Source: Leptothoe sp034932105
GTDB lineage: Bacteria; Cyanobacteriota; Cyanobacteriia; Phormidesmidales; Phormidesmidaceae
Length of the DNA: 64,000 nt
NCBI RefSeq assembly: GCF_034932105.1
Contig: NZ_JAYGIG010000116.1
Span: 1-64,000, forward strand
Direction of reading: 5' to 3'
The position numbers and the translations under genes are program-made. Of this stretch, positions 7,570 through 17,079 are shown piece by piece (positions within the stretch are counted from its first letter, which is position 1; each line of letters opens with the position of its first letter). Below the pieces are notes generated by a model, which was given only the letters and a program-made list of their open reading frames with translations, was not told where the DNA came from and searched no databases.

Positions 7570-8739
7570 CTAAAATACATCTGCCGGGTCGGTGGTTTGG
7601 ACTTTGCGCACTGCGATCGCACCCGACACCAAACACATCAAAAAGGTGGCCATCAACAGGTTCACCACCCGTTCCGGCGTCATTTGAAAAAATAAACCCG
7701 TGGCATTTCCTGCTGCCCTATAGAGCAGCTGACTGACACAGACACCAGGGATAAAACCCAACACCGAAAGAATGACCGCTTCCTGCATAACCACCCCCAG
7801 CAGGTAGATATTTTTGTATCCCATGGCCTTGAGGGTGGCGTATTCGGCCCAATGGTCAGCCACATCGGTGTAGAGAATTTGGTAGACCAAAATGATACCG
7901 ACAAAAAAGCCCATGCTGGTGAGCAGGGAAAACACAAAGCCAATGTTGGTGTTCTCCTGCCAATATTTACGCTCCCGAATCACAAAGCCATTGTCTCCAT
8001 CACGAGCCATCACCAGCACATCATTGGGCAGATTCTGCTGCAGGGTGTTCACCATGCGCTCCACATTGGTACCGGGTTCCAGCTTCACCACCCCCACATC
8101 CACCGTGGCAAAGCTGCGCTGATCTTCCTCCGGTCCCCGATCGGCAAAGTAACGCAGAAAGTTCTGATCGCTCATGATCAAATTGCCATTGCCCGAGGCA
8201 AAGTCCGTCCCCATAGTAAAGGTGCCCACCAAGCGAATTTGGCGGTCGGCGAGTTCACTTTCCACTCCAGCTTCAATGGGACCCACCTCTGCACGAGACT
8301 GGCTATCCATTAGGGCGGTTTCCGGCAGCTTAAGGGCCTGACGATGGGTGACCAATTCAGGAATATTGAGCACCGGCTCATCGGGATTGATGGCAATCAC
8401 CCGAACAACGCGAGACTTGCGACTGTCGGGATTTTTCCAGTTCACTTCGCTGATGTATAGGGCGTAGGCATCCTTTACTCCGTCGAAGGCACGGACCTGG
8501 TATAGCCGTCTGCGGGCAAAGGATCGGGGCACGAACATATTGGTGCGCAGCCGATTGACGATAATCACCTCGCCATTGAACCGATTCAGCAGCTGCAGCT
8601 GACTGTCGTACAGGGCATTCATAAACCCGTTAAACATAAACATCAGCAGCACCGCAAACCCTACGCCTGCCAGAGATGTGACAAATCGACGGCGGTCGTG
8701 GGTGAGGTTGAGCCAGGCTAGGGGAATACGTTTAATCAA
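7570..8739 (-). CDS. devC: DevC-family ABC exporter permease (second copy)
   Basis: A 389-residue permease with an N-terminal membrane helix (SLAGVGFAVLLMFMFNGF, about residues 23-42), a large periplasmic domain (about 45-265) and three C-terminal helices. This is the MacB/FtsX topology of DevC. It contains the typical phrase FGLMSDQNFL-like IMSDQNFLRYF and the coupling segment ATLKAMGYKN. It should sit in the cytoplasmic membrane and pair with DevA and DevB. It follows the other devC after 12 bases. The two copies are clearly homologous along their length but far from identical, which suggests a heterodimeric permease, an inference. Confidence 0.88.
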   Translation of the reverse strand: MIKRIPLAWLNLTHDRRRFVTSLAGVGFAVLLMFMFNGFMNALYDSQLQLLNRFNGEVIIVNRLRTNMFVPRSFARRRLYQVRAFDGVKDAYALYISEVNWKNPDSRKSRVVRVIAINPDEPVLNIPELVTHRQALKLPETALMDSQSRAEVGPIEAGVESELADRQIRLVGTFTMGTDFASGNGNLIMSDQNFLRYFADRGPEEDQRSFATVDVGVVKLEPGTNVERMVNTLQQNLPNDVLVMARDGDNGFVIRERKYWQENTNIGFVFSLLTSMGFFVGIILVYQILYTDVADHWAEYATLKAMGYKNIYLLGVVMQEAVILSVLGFIPGVCVSQLLYRAAGNATGLFFQMTPERVVNLLMATFLMCLVSGAIAVRKVQTTDPADVF

Positions 8740-8751
8740 ACCCTGGACCTC

Positions 8752-9897
8752 CTAAAAGATTTCGGCGGGGTCAGCGGTGACGGCTTTTCTGACGGAAATC
8801 AGACCCGATAGGCTGCACATGAGCAGGGTGAGAATCAGAACAAAAATAACGCGACCGCCGTTCATGGCCACGGGTAAGGTGCCAGCGGTGGCCTTAGCAG
8901 TCAGGTGATAGAGTCCCAAGGCGGCGGCCAGACCAGGAATATAGCCCAGCACCGCCAGGAAAATGGCTTCTTGTAAGACAATTTTGAACAAATATTGGGA
9001 GCGGTATCCCATGGCCTTCATGGTGGCGTATTCGGGCAGATGCTCACGAATGTCGGTAAATAAAATTTGATAGACGATCACAGCCCCTACCACAAACGAG
9101 ACGGCCACCCCCATGCTAAAGATAAAGCCGATGGAGGTGGATTCTAGCCAGTAGGCGGCATCGTGGTCGATGATGCCTGCTTTGGTATAGATTTCCACAT
9201 CGGCGGGCAGCAGGTTGTCCATAGTTTCGGCTACTTTTTCGGGGGAGGTGCCGGGTTTCAGTTTGACCAGCCCCATATTGATCAAACTGAGGGGCCGAGG
9301 CTCTAAATACCGGACAAAATTTTGATCGCTCATGATCAGGGTGCCGTCGGCGGCAAACCCGCCCCCTAGAAAATAGGTACCGCCGATGGTGGCGCTGCGG
9401 CGGTCAGCTTCGGTGGTGGTGCCAATGGCCTGGGGACCAAATTCGGGTCGGGAAAATCGGTCGAAAAATACGGTATTGGGCTGACTGAGCAGACGGCGAG
9501 CTTCGTTGCCCTGGAATTCGGGCATTAGAAATACGGGGTCATGGGGGTTAATGCCGTAGGTGAAGATGGCCCGGCTTTCTCCGGTTTCTGGATTGCGCCA
9601 CAGCAGATATTCGCTGTAGAGGGGCATGACGCGATCCACCCCGGCCACCCCAGCCACTTGGTACAGCCGTTCCCGAGGAAAGGCGGTGGAGGTGCTGATT
9701 TCTAGGGTTTCTGGTGAGATGATGAATAGCTCTGCGTTGAACTCATCGTAAAAGTTGGTGGCGGTGGCAATTAGCGCCCCCATAAAGCCCAGATTCATGA
9801 AAATGAGGATGACGGCGAAGGAGACGCCTGCGATCGCAACCATCAGCCGCGTCCGCTCATGCATCAAATTCGACCAAGCCACCGATACCCTAGCCAT
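8752..9897 (-). CDS. devC: DevC-family ABC exporter permease (first copy)
   Basis: A 381-residue permease with the same plan as its neighbour: an N-terminal helix (VAIAGVSFAVILIFMNLGF), a periplasmic domain and three helices near the C-terminus. It has ATMKAMGYRSQYLFKIVLQE as the cytoplasmic coupling region and IMSDQNFVRYLE in the periplasmic domain. It begins 2 bases after the devB stop, so translation is probably coupled. Having two different devC genes in one operon is less usual than the common one-devB, one-devC, one-devA set. Confidence 0.88.
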   Translation of the reverse strand: MARVSVAWSNLMHERTRLMVAIAGVSFAVILIFMNLGFMGALIATATNFYDEFNAELFIISPETLEISTSTAFPRERLYQVAGVAGVDRVMPLYSEYLLWRNPETGESRAIFTYGINPHDPVFLMPEFQGNEARRLLSQPNTVFFDRFSRPEFGPQAIGTTTEADRRSATIGGTYFLGGGFAADGTLIMSDQNFVRYLEPRPLSLINMGLVKLKPGTSPEKVAETMDNLLPADVEIYTKAGIIDHDAAYWLESTSIGFIFSMGVAVSFVVGAVIVYQILFTDIREHLPEYATMKAMGYRSQYLFKIVLQEAIFLAVLGYIPGLAAALGLYHLTAKATAGTLPVAMNGGRVIFVLILTLLMCSLSGLISVRKAVTADPAEIF

Positions 9898-9899
9898 GG

Positions 9900-11114
9900 C
9901 TAGCTCTCCCCAGAGTTGTCATGGGATGGGTCCTGGGACTGGCCATCGGCCTTGATATCGATCAGCACATCCACCTGGAGATTGGTCAGCATTGCCACCG
10001 CTTCATCCTGGTCCACCGCGACCCGCACCTCCACAATGCGGGCATCGGCATTGGCCGCTGGGTCATCGTCCAACACGTCATTCTTAAAAATCTGCAGGCC
10101 GATGGTTTCGACGGTGCCGCTGAGGGAGCCTTCAAAGGCCCCATTGCGGCTGGTAATGGTCACTTTCTGCCCCGGTTTGACCAACCCCACATCGGTTTCA
10201 TAGACCTCCGCCACCACGTACATTTCAGCCGTATTGCCCAGGGACAGCAGCCGATTATCTGATACGGCTTCTCCGGGGCGGACGTAAATATCCAGAATTT
10301 GCCCTGGGGACGGTGCTTTGATCACCGCGCGGTCAAGGCGGGCCTCCGCTAGGGCCAGATTCTGCTGGGCCGACTCTACGCCAGCTTCGACCGCCGATAG
10401 CTGTAAATCGGCCTCGGCCATGGATACCTGGGCCTGGGCATTATCCAGCCCCGTATTTCGGGCTAACTCTAGTTGGTTTTTGGTGGCTTCCCCACTGGCA
10501 ATGTCGCTGAGCAGCTGATCCACCTGTGTTTGTTGACGGTCCAGCTCCTGACGGGTAATGGCACCCTGGCTAAACAGGTCCTGAAAGCGAGCTAAGTCTG
10601 TTTCGGCTAGGCTTAAACGGGCTTCGAGGCTGCGAATGGTAGCCGCTTGGGCCTCAATGGCCTGCAACTGGGGCTGATCGATCTGCCCTGCTTTGGTATT
10701 GGCTTCGGCAATGCGAGCCGAACCCAACCCCTGTTCCGCCGCCAGGGTTTGCTGGGCCTCCGCCAACTCACTGGCGGCAAAGTTCCGTTCCGCCTGGCGA
10801 ATTTCGTACATGTCTAGCTCCGCTAGGACCTGCCCCTTCTGTACCTGGGTGCCTTCCTCCACCAGCAGTCGGGCTAAAACACCAGTTTCGGCAGCGGCAA
10901 TGTCAATCACTTGATCCTTCGGTTCAATCCGCCCCAGTGCGGCCACATGGACGCGTTCGGGGGGTGGTTGGGCGGCCTCTTCCAGGGCGGCCTGTCGGGA
11001 TTGCTGGGCAGAGCGGAGGGCTAGGAGCGATGCCCCACCAGCCGTTAAAAGCAGCGCCATGCCAATCCAAAAACGGGTCTTTTTCCAAGGGCTTTGGGCC
11101 GTTTGTGAAACCAT
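9900..11114 (-). CDS. devB: DevB-family periplasmic adaptor (HlyD/RND-type membrane fusion protein)
   Basis: A 404-residue adaptor with one N-terminal membrane helix (about 17-33). A first lipoyl/barrel half contains GRIEPKDQVIDIAA (about 61-74). It is followed by a long coiled-coil hairpin rich in Ala, Glu and Gln (about 105-255), then APSPGQILDIYVRPGE and a C-terminal beta-barrel. This is the DevB type that bridges the inner-membrane permease and a TolC-like channel (HgdD in Anabaena). It is first in the operon. An inverted repeat 36 bases upstream of the ATG may be an operator. Confidence 0.9.
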   Translation of the reverse strand: MVSQTAQSPWKKTRFWIGMALLLTAGGASLLALRSAQQSRQAALEEAAQPPPERVHVAALGRIEPKDQVIDIAAAETGVLARLLVEEGTQVQKGQVLAELDMYEIRQAERNFAASELAEAQQTLAAEQGLGSARIAEANTKAGQIDQPQLQAIEAQAATIRSLEARLSLAETDLARFQDLFSQGAITRQELDRQQTQVDQLLSDIASGEATKNQLELARNTGLDNAQAQVSMAEADLQLSAVEAGVESAQQNLALAEARLDRAVIKAPSPGQILDIYVRPGEAVSDNRLLSLGNTAEMYVVAEVYETDVGLVKPGQKVTITSRNGAFEGSLSGTVETIGLQIFKNDVLDDDPAANADARIVEVRVAVDQDEAVAMLTNLQVDVLIDIKADGQSQDPSHDNSGES

Positions 11115-11149
11115 GCTGTATCTATGGTGTGTCCGTAGTGCTGATGTCC

Positions 11150-11188
11150 GACTTAAACTGAATTAACCATATCTGTTTAGTTTAAGTC
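11150..11188. promoter_or_regulatory. Inverted repeat upstream of devB
   Basis: GACTTAAACT (11150-11159) is the exact reverse complement of AGTTTAAGTC (11179-11188), with half-site centres 29 bases apart, just upstream of the devB ATG. There is no T run, so a repressor operator is more likely than a terminator for the preceding holB transcript. The protein that would bind is unknown. Confidence 0.35.
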
Positions 11189-11260
11189 TTCTAGAGAGAA
11201 CCATGGGTCGTAGGAATTGTGTTGACCATTTCCCGGGGTTCTCTACCCATTAGGTTAAAT

Positions 11261-12229
11261 TCATCCAGCTAAATTCATCAACGTCACTTCCCACACCAAA
11301 CGCGGTTGGACATAGCGAATCAGCTGCTTACGGGCCAGTTCTAGCTGCTCCATGCCTTGCCGATGGCCTTGCTGCCAGCGGCTTTGCTGCAGGTAGTCGA
11401 GGAGCCAGAGCTGGGATTCTGGTTCTAAGGTCTGGGCAATTTGACGGGCCAGGGCTAAGGCGCTGTACAGGTTAGGGATGGGTTGGTTAATTTGCTGCAG
11501 TAATTCAGTGGGAATGGTTTGAAGCTGTTGCCAACTTGCGATCGCACTGCCCGGACTACCCTGGGCCAAGGACAGAACTTCGGGATAGTTCAAAATTTCC
11601 CCCTGACCCAGCTGGGTCAGGACTTGGGCCATGTCAGTGGGGCCTAAGCGCCGAAAGGGAATGGTTTGACACCGGGAAATAAGGGTGGGCAGAAGAGCCT
11701 GTTGGTCGGGGACTAGCAGCACTAGGGTAGCCTTGCCGGGCTCTTCTAGGGTTTTTAATAGGCCGTTAGCGGCGGCCTCCGCAATCAGATCAGCGGCCTC
11801 GATGACCACAACGGCCCGGGTGGCTTCCAGGGGGGGACGACTGAGAAATCGGGCGATCTCGCGAATTTGCTCCAGCCGGACCTGGGGCCTGCCGCGCCGT
11901 TTAATGCCCGCCTCCTGGGCTTCTGCCATGGTCAGTAACTTACCCTGGTGCAGGTAGGTAGGCTCAACCCATAGCAAATCGGGGTGATTGCGAGACTGAA
12001 TTCGCCGGTTGAGATTTTCTGGCGTTTCACGATTATTGTTCAACAGTATGCTGGCAAAGGTTTCTGCCACCAAGCTACGACCGATGCCAGGGGGACCTAC
12101 AAATAGATAACCCGGGGCGATGCGCTGCCGGACAACAGCTTGAACCAGCAGCTCAATCGCCTGGGGCTGCCCAAGAATATGGTCAAAGCTTTGGGCAAAG
12201 TTCTGGCTGGTCTGCTGCTGGTCTGCCAT
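11261..12229 (-). CDS. holB: DNA polymerase III delta' subunit
   Basis: Clamp-loader delta' subunit, part of the complex that opens the beta clamp during replication. It has the AAA+ fold: FDHILGQPQAIELLVQA at the start, a P-loop-like GPPGIGRS (Lys replaced by Arg), AVVVIEAADLIAEAAANGLL and sensor region TLEEP...LLVPDQQALLPTLISRCQ. The altered P-loop fits the known lack of ATPase activity in delta'. The zinc-binding cysteines of many delta' and tau proteins are absent. ATG 12229 (MADQQQTSQ) gives 322 residues. A longer frame from 12289 overlaps tmk and adds unconserved sequence. It starts 45 bases after the tmk stop, and the tmk-holB order is common in bacteria. Confidence 0.88.
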   Translation of the reverse strand: MADQQQTSQNFAQSFDHILGQPQAIELLVQAVVRQRIAPGYLFVGPPGIGRSLVAETFASILLNNNRETPENLNRRIQSRNHPDLLWVEPTYLHQGKLLTMAEAQEAGIKRRGRPQVRLEQIREIARFLSRPPLEATRAVVVIEAADLIAEAAANGLLKTLEEPGKATLVLLVPDQQALLPTLISRCQTIPFRRLGPTDMAQVLTQLGQGEILNYPEVLSLAQGSPGSAIASWQQLQTIPTELLQQINQPIPNLYSALALARQIAQTLEPESQLWLLDYLQQSRWQQGHRQGMEQLELARKQLIRYVQPRLVWEVTLMNLAG

Positions 12230-12273
12230 GGAGTAGAGGATATATGTTCGGGGACGTACTAGGGTTGCCGTAC

Positions 12274-12939
12274 CTAGGGGGCATACCACTGCTGCAAGTA
12301 GGTGGAGACGATGGCCTGAATTTGTTCCGCCACGACCGTTTCGGTGGGACTGCCATCCACTGCAATAAAGCCTTCCTGCTGTTGGGCCTGGGCGGCAAAT
12401 CCGGCATGGACCCGGCGATGAAATTCAATGCCCGCCTGCTCAATGCGGTCAGCTTGCCCCCGGGCGGCCATGCGCCCTAAGCCTTGCTTCACATCCAACT
12501 TAATCCATAGGGTCAGATCACTGGTTAATCCTTGGGTAGCAATGGTGTTTAGGGTGTTGATCAAGCCTAGATCGAGTTTTCGGCCATAGCCTTGGTAGGC
12601 AACGGTGGAGGCAGTGTAGCGATCGCACAGAACCAAATGCCCGGTCTCAAGGGCTGGGAGTAGTATCCGCTCGACATGCTGGGCACGGTCGGCAGCATAG
12701 AGCAATAACTCCGATGTGCTAGTTAGACTCTCCATACCCGTGGATGGCTGCAGCAAAACCTGTCTAATCTGCTGACCCATAGTCGTGCCCCCCGGCTGGC
12801 GGGTCACGATCACCCCTGTTGGCCCGTTCCCCAGTCTCCCGTTAACAAGGGTATGCTCTAACCATTGGCGCAAATACTGGATTTGTGTGGTTTTACCAGA
12901 GCCCTCAATCCCTTCAAACACAATCAGCTTACCGCGCAT
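12274..12939 (-). CDS. tmk: Thymidylate kinase
   Basis: It phosphorylates dTMP to dTDP with ATP in the cytoplasm. Visible are P-loop FEGIEGSGKTTQ (about residues 7-18), the dTMP-binding DRYTASTVAYQGYGRKLD and the C-terminal lid with basic residues (ARGQADRIEQAG). Arg after the DRY motif and a basic lid are normal for bacterial TMP kinases. ATG 12939 (MRGKLIVFEG) is preferred over TTG 12951, giving 221 residues. It forms an operon with holB. Confidence 0.92.
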   Translation of the reverse strand: MRGKLIVFEGIEGSGKTTQIQYLRQWLEHTLVNGRLGNGPTGVIVTRQPGGTTMGQQIRQVLLQPSTGMESLTSTSELLLYAADRAQHVERILLPALETGHLVLCDRYTASTVAYQGYGRKLDLGLINTLNTIATQGLTSDLTLWIKLDVKQGLGRMAARGQADRIEQAGIEFHRRVHAGFAAQAQQQEGFIAVDGSPTETVVAEQIQAIVSTYLQQWYAP

Positions 12940-12951
12940 CTTTATCCCCAA

Positions 12952-13353
12952 TCGTTGTGAGCCTAATGCCTGGGTCTATGCTATCCCAGTCCCTTAAACC
13001 AAAGGAATAACAAACAATTGACCGCCGAACATCACCCTAAATAGGACGAAGTGAGTTACGGACAAACCTAAATAAAATGCACCTTTTCACTTAAATACGA
13101 CCTGGGACGGTACTATTGACATTAAACTTAATGGTGTTTCCAGTTATCGATCTATTTATCCTGAAAACCCTATTGTTCCGTAGAAGGGTAAAAGCGGATG
13201 CAGATTTGTCCATAGGACTATTGAAATAATAACCCTATAAAAAATCCAACTTCCCAGCTTATGGTTTAGGCTGGGTCCATTGTTTCTCTCTTTCGCCACT
13301 GTAAACTTCAAACTGTAAATTCCAAACCTGTGTAGTAGCTCTAGCGTTTTTTT
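12952..13353. other. Intergenic region between divergent tmk and a conserved hypothetical gene
   Basis: Leader region of two divergent genes. A TTGACA-like hexamer lies near 13115, but no matching -10 box at normal spacing was found. A 96-codon minus frame across 13156-13446 has no recognisable motif and overlaps the plus-strand gene, so it is not called. Confidence 0.3.
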
Positions 13354-13689
13354 ATGGCCCGCTATACCAATCTTTTCGTCAGCGTTCTTCCCGCCAATAA
13401 CCTCCGAGAAGCACTGCCAGATATACTCCAGGATTGTGGTCTCCACCTGGTTTATCAGGATGGAGATTATATGATGGCAAAAGAGCCGCCTGGTATGGTT
13501 TCCTACAGTCAGTTAGCTACGGTTGAAGTGCTGATCGGCTCTACTGATGAAACCGAATTAATCGTTCAGTCCTCCGCTGCCACCGTCAATCTGGTGGTGA
13601 AGAATGAAGAGCTACCCTTGAAGACCAATAACCATTGCCATAGAGTTTTTCAACAGGTTAACCAGGCCATTGAACGTAAGGCGAGCTAA
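13354..13689 (+). CDS. Small conserved-looking hypothetical protein, 111 residues
   Basis: Not recognised. It is a soluble alpha/beta-looking protein starting MARYTNLFVSVLPANNLREALPD. It has alternating strands (GLHLVYQDGDYMMAKE, ATVEVLIGSTDETELIVQ) and ends with a helix (HRVFQQVNQAIERKAS). The clean ATG, coding-like composition and lack of a competing frame support a real gene. There are no membrane segments, cysteine clusters or nucleotide motifs. It stands alone between tmk (divergent) and the FHA gene (convergent). Confidence 0.65.
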   Translation: MARYTNLFVSVLPANNLREALPDILQDCGLHLVYQDGDYMMAKEPPGMVSYSQLATVEVLIGSTDETELIVQSSAATVNLVVKNEELPLKTNNHCHRVFQQVNQAIERKAS

Positions 13690-13946
13690 TCAATGTTCGG
13701 CTACTTGCCTTCCAGCATCTACCATGGCCTGCTCCAGATATTGCAGCCTAAAACCTAGTTTAGCCTCGACATTGGCTCAGGTGACTTCAGGGGTTTTGGG
13801 CGCTGAAGAACCGCCGGAAGTGATGGATTAAACCAGCCTGCTCTACCTTCAAAGGGGGCATTTGGCTGTACTAGAACCCACCCCTTTCAACTTGGGGTCA
13901 ACTTGGGTGTGGTGTAGATGTCATTTTTGACTCTTAAGCTTTTACC

Positions 13947-14417
13947 CTACGAGTTTTCTTTGTCCTGATCATTTTCTTCGTCCTGATCAATGTCGTCCTC
14001 ATCAATCATGTTGGGGCTGATGAGGGTAATGTCAAATTCATCCGGGGGGACCGTGGATGTGGTATCCCGTTTCAGTTGGTAATAAATAGCCCGTGCCTGG
14101 GGGCCAAAAACGATTTCATCCTCGTTTTTCAAGTCATGGGCCTGGAGCTTGCGGCCGTTGATTAACATGCCATTGGCGCTGGGCTTACCCTTGAGATTAC
14201 CGTCAACAATTCGGTAATAGTAGGTTTCATCGTCCTTAGGCAGTTGTACTAACGTGGCGTGATGCCTGGAAACAAACTGTGAAGCCAAACGAATGTCACA
14301 CTTCACATCCCGACCCACTGAATAGACAGAACTATCTAGGACAATTTCCCGTCGACCTTGACTATCTTCGACGATAAGAATACTGCTAAGGTGAGAACCT
14401 GAAGCCATGCTAACCAT
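13947..14417 (-). CDS. FHA domain protein
   Basis: A single forkhead-associated domain occupies about residues 10-118. It shows YSVGRDVKCDIRLASQFVSRHH, with the Gly-Arg, Ser and His residues that bind phosphothreonine peptides, and later NGMLINGRKLQ. The C-terminal 35 residues are acidic and low in complexity (EDDIDQDEENDQDKENS), probably disordered. The protein is 156 residues and cytoplasmic. It should recognise a partner phosphorylated by a Ser/Thr kinase, but no such kinase is nearby. A 153-residue form could start at the internal ATG 14408. Confidence 0.85.
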   Translation of the reverse strand: MVSMASGSHLSSILIVEDSQGRREIVLDSSVYSVGRDVKCDIRLASQFVSRHHATLVQLPKDDETYYYRIVDGNLKGKPSANGMLINGRKLQAHDLKNEDEIVFGPQARAIYYQLKRDTTSTVPPDEFDITLISPNMIDEDDIDQDEENDQDKENS

Positions 14418-14805
14418 GAAATGATAAATCTTGGAAAAAAATCAGGCCGTCAATAGATTGGTTATTGTCACTATTCTGTCAGTAACCAAGGCCTTCAGGA
14501 TTTTCCCTTGCTATTCAGCTTTATGCAATGGGGCTAACCTCTTTTTCTAGAGCCTTTTTGCTCTCTGAGCAGAAGCCTAAACAACTGTAGCCACCATGGC
14601 CACTACATTAATTTCTATAAAGTCACGGCAGTCAATATAGCATTCCCACCTAAATACTAGAGCATTACAGTGTTCTGGGCACTGATCTACGCAGGGGTCT
14701 GTCAACCTGCCAACTCACTAATATATGGCCCACATAATGGCCCATATTAAAACTACTACCCTGATAAGTTCTGAAATATTTGCTTGACCAGCTTAAGCAT
14801 GGGAG
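14418..14805. other. Intergenic region, no gene seen
   Basis: Spacer between the FHA gene and the prk terminator. ATGGCCCA occurs twice about 16 bases apart near 14725-14750. No open frame with support or known RNA motif was found. Confidence 0.3.
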
Positions 14806-14848
14806 TCAAAAATCCGTTTTGCTACAAAGTAGCAAAACGGATTTTTGA
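14806..14848 (-). terminator. Terminator after prk: perfect 20-bp stem
   Basis: TCAAAAATCCGTTTTGCTAC (14806-14825) and its exact reverse complement (14829-14848) surround an AAA loop. It begins 36 bases past the prk stop. The arms carry A5 and T5 runs, so it would work as an intrinsic terminator on either strand. Confidence 0.75.
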
Positions 14849-14883
14849 TTAATCCTACTATTTAATCGCCTTAATCGCCGTAC

Positions 14884-15891
14884 TTAGGCTACGACGGCTA
14901 CTTGGCCTGCTACTGAGCTGGTTAAGCGCTCATAGGCAGCCCTCATTTTGAGGCCTACCAGCACTTGAAACAATCCTGTACCGTTATTGGAGCCGGGATA
15001 TTCCCGATGCTTCAACAGCAGTTCAGTCATTTCACCGTAACTGCGGGTAGAGATGTTACTGAGGTGCTCTTCAACATAGATCAGCTCCTCCAGCTTCTCG
15101 AACTGGCCATCAATTTCGAGAATTGAGACTTCGTTACCCATGTAGCTATCGGGACCGTAGGCCAAGCGAATGCCAGGGTAGGAGCAGGTGAGTTTCCGCC
15201 CACAGGGCACCCAGTTGATGGTGGAGCCCTCATCAAATAGGTAGGCAGGTTCTAGACCTTCTACACCTTCCTTCTGAATCATTTGAACCCGTAAAATCTT
15301 GCGATCTGTGTCGTCCTTGATTAGGTTAGTGGGCAGAACCTGTAGAACGATATCAGCGTACTGTCTCTGGACGTCGATATAAGCCTCAAAATCCGGCTTG
15401 CGGGCTTGGATAGAGGCCAAGATATCTTCGTAGGTGTGACCCCGCTCGGCCATATCGCGCTGAATTTTCCAGGCAATTTTGACTTCGTCGCTAATGTCGA
15501 GATAGACGCTGAAGTCCAGCAGTCCCCGTACACGCTCATCGTAGAGAGGATGTAGACCTTCAATCACAATGACGTGATTGGGCTCAATGCGTTCGGGTGG
15601 ATCAAGTAAACCGGTTTCGTGGTTATAAATCGGCTTATCAATCGCATGCCCTGCTTTTAGATCTTTGATTTGTTCGTACATCAAATCAAAGTTGTTTGCT
15701 TTAGGGTTGAGAGCCGTCACCCCAGCTACTTTGCGCTGCTTACGATCTAAACTGTGGTAGTCATCTAGGCAGATGACAGTCATGAATTCTTCGCCGAAAA
15801 GATCGCTGAGGCGCTTCAAAAATGTAGATTTTCCACATCCTGAATCACCGGCAACACCAATTAGAACCACGCGGTCGGGCTGACTGGTCAT
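14884..15891 (-). CDS. prk: Phosphoribulokinase
   Basis: Calvin-cycle enzyme making ribulose 1,5-bisphosphate from ribulose 5-phosphate and ATP. The P-loop is GVAGDSGCGKST (residues 12-23). Cys19 inside it and Cys41 (in VICLDDYHSLD) are the redox pair controlled by thioredoxin and by the CP12/GAPDH complex. The substrate region HVIVIEGLHPLYDERV is present. At 335 residues it is the usual cyanobacterial length. The gene stands alone with a strong terminator behind it and about 440 bases of leader. Its partner GAPDH (gap2) is 13 kb away in this window. Confidence 0.96.
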   Translation of the reverse strand: MTSQPDRVVLIGVAGDSGCGKSTFLKRLSDLFGEEFMTVICLDDYHSLDRKQRKVAGVTALNPKANNFDLMYEQIKDLKAGHAIDKPIYNHETGLLDPPERIEPNHVIVIEGLHPLYDERVRGLLDFSVYLDISDEVKIAWKIQRDMAERGHTYEDILASIQARKPDFEAYIDVQRQYADIVLQVLPTNLIKDDTDRKILRVQMIQKEGVEGLEPAYLFDEGSTINWVPCGRKLTCSYPGIRLAYGPDSYMGNEVSILEIDGQFEKLEELIYVEEHLSNISTRSYGEMTELLLKHREYPGSNNGTGLFQVLVGLKMRAAYERLTSSVAGQVAVVA

Positions 15892-16368
15892 GGAGTCCTC
15901 TTATTAAAACAGTTAACAGATATATGCGAAACCAATCAACGAGCCTATGAACCCTGGCTCAGTTGGGTATCAGCAGCGGGTTTTGAACGTTGCAAAAGTT
16001 AAAGTGATCCTATCAGAATCTGTAGACTTTTGAAAGACTGGGTACAGGGCTGTTTTTGCTTTTTGTTTAGATAAAATTATTAAGGTGAACAGCCAAGGTG
16101 AAGATATTTGTAGTAAAGAGGTTGATTGACCTAAAAAGCTTGATAGCCTGATAAAACATTGGGCTGTTAAAACGGAGAGGTGGGCGGCTAGCCCAGTCCT
16201 TGGTCACCGTTTGCCCCAAGGGGATAACTTTTACGGTTTAGAGTCATGCTGTTTGCTACTCTAATTGCCTAGGCTGATTTGATGTCCTCTGAATCTAAGT
16301 TGATGGCTGGGCCGTACTGACCATGGTTCAGTATGCCAGGCCTGTACAACACAATTTTTCTAATTAAC
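15892..16368. other. Divergent promoter region between prk and ycf4
   Basis: No gene is visible in this AT-rich region of about 477 bases. It must contain the promoters of two photosynthesis genes read in opposite directions. I could not assign a specific operator. Confidence 0.4.
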
Positions 16369-16950
16369 ATGGCTGTTTCCAAAGCAACTGTCTCTGACGC
16401 AACTGATCAAGATACTGTGCTGCGTCGTGAAATTTTAGGTTCACGCCGTTGGAGCAATTACTGGTGGGCGTTAGTGACGACCATTGGGGGCACCGGTTTT
16501 GTCCTAGCAGGCATCTCTAGCTATACAGGGATGAATCTGCTGCCCTTTGCTGACCCTACCCAGCTGATCTTTATTCCCCAGGGTATTGTGATGTGTTTCT
16601 ATGGCACAGCGGCTCTGTTGCTGTCGCTGTACCTCTGGCTCATATCTTTTTGGAATGTGGGGGGTGGCTTCAACCAATTTGACAAGGAAGCTGAGGAAGC
16701 CCAGATCTTTCGCTGGGGATTTCCAGGTAAGAATCGCACGATTGACTTTAGATATCCACTGTCATCGATTACGGCGGTTCGGGTGGATATTCGAGAAGGC
16801 TTGAGTCCTAAACGGGCACTTTACCTGAAGGTTAAGGGCAAGGGCGATATCCCCCTGACCCGTGTTGGTCAACCGATGTCCCTGGCGGCTTTGGAAAACC
16901 AGGGAGCTGAACTGGCTCGTTTTTTGCAGGTTCCCCTAGAGGGCTTGTAG
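16369..16950 (+). CDS. ycf4: Photosystem I assembly protein Ycf4
   Basis: Thylakoid protein that helps assemble photosystem I. Two membrane helices are seen (about 33-53 with ALVTTIGGTGFVLAGISSY, and about 72-95 with GIVMCFYGTAALLLSLYLW). A conserved hydrophilic tail follows, with FWNVGGGFNQFDKEAE, IFRWGFPGKNRTI and LYLKVKGKGDIPLTRVGQP, all classic Ycf4 phrases. ATG 16369 (MAVSKATVSD) gives 193 residues, close to the family's usual 185-190. An upstream ATG at 16333 would add 12 unconserved residues. The gene has its own leader opposite prk. Confidence 0.95.
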   Translation: MAVSKATVSDATDQDTVLRREILGSRRWSNYWWALVTTIGGTGFVLAGISSYTGMNLLPFADPTQLIFIPQGIVMCFYGTAALLLSLYLWLISFWNVGGGFNQFDKEAEEAQIFRWGFPGKNRTIDFRYPLSSITAVRVDIREGLSPKRALYLKVKGKGDIPLTRVGQPMSLAALENQGAELARFLQVPLEGL

Positions 16951-17079
16951 AGCAGGCCTTGCAGCGGGCGGCCGTCGAGCCGTCGTTATTATTTTGGTCT
17001 GGTGCTATCCCTCTTGAACGGGCCGTTTGCCTGTTACAAGATATGGTGCCTTTAAATAAAAATGAAGGGAGTAATCATC

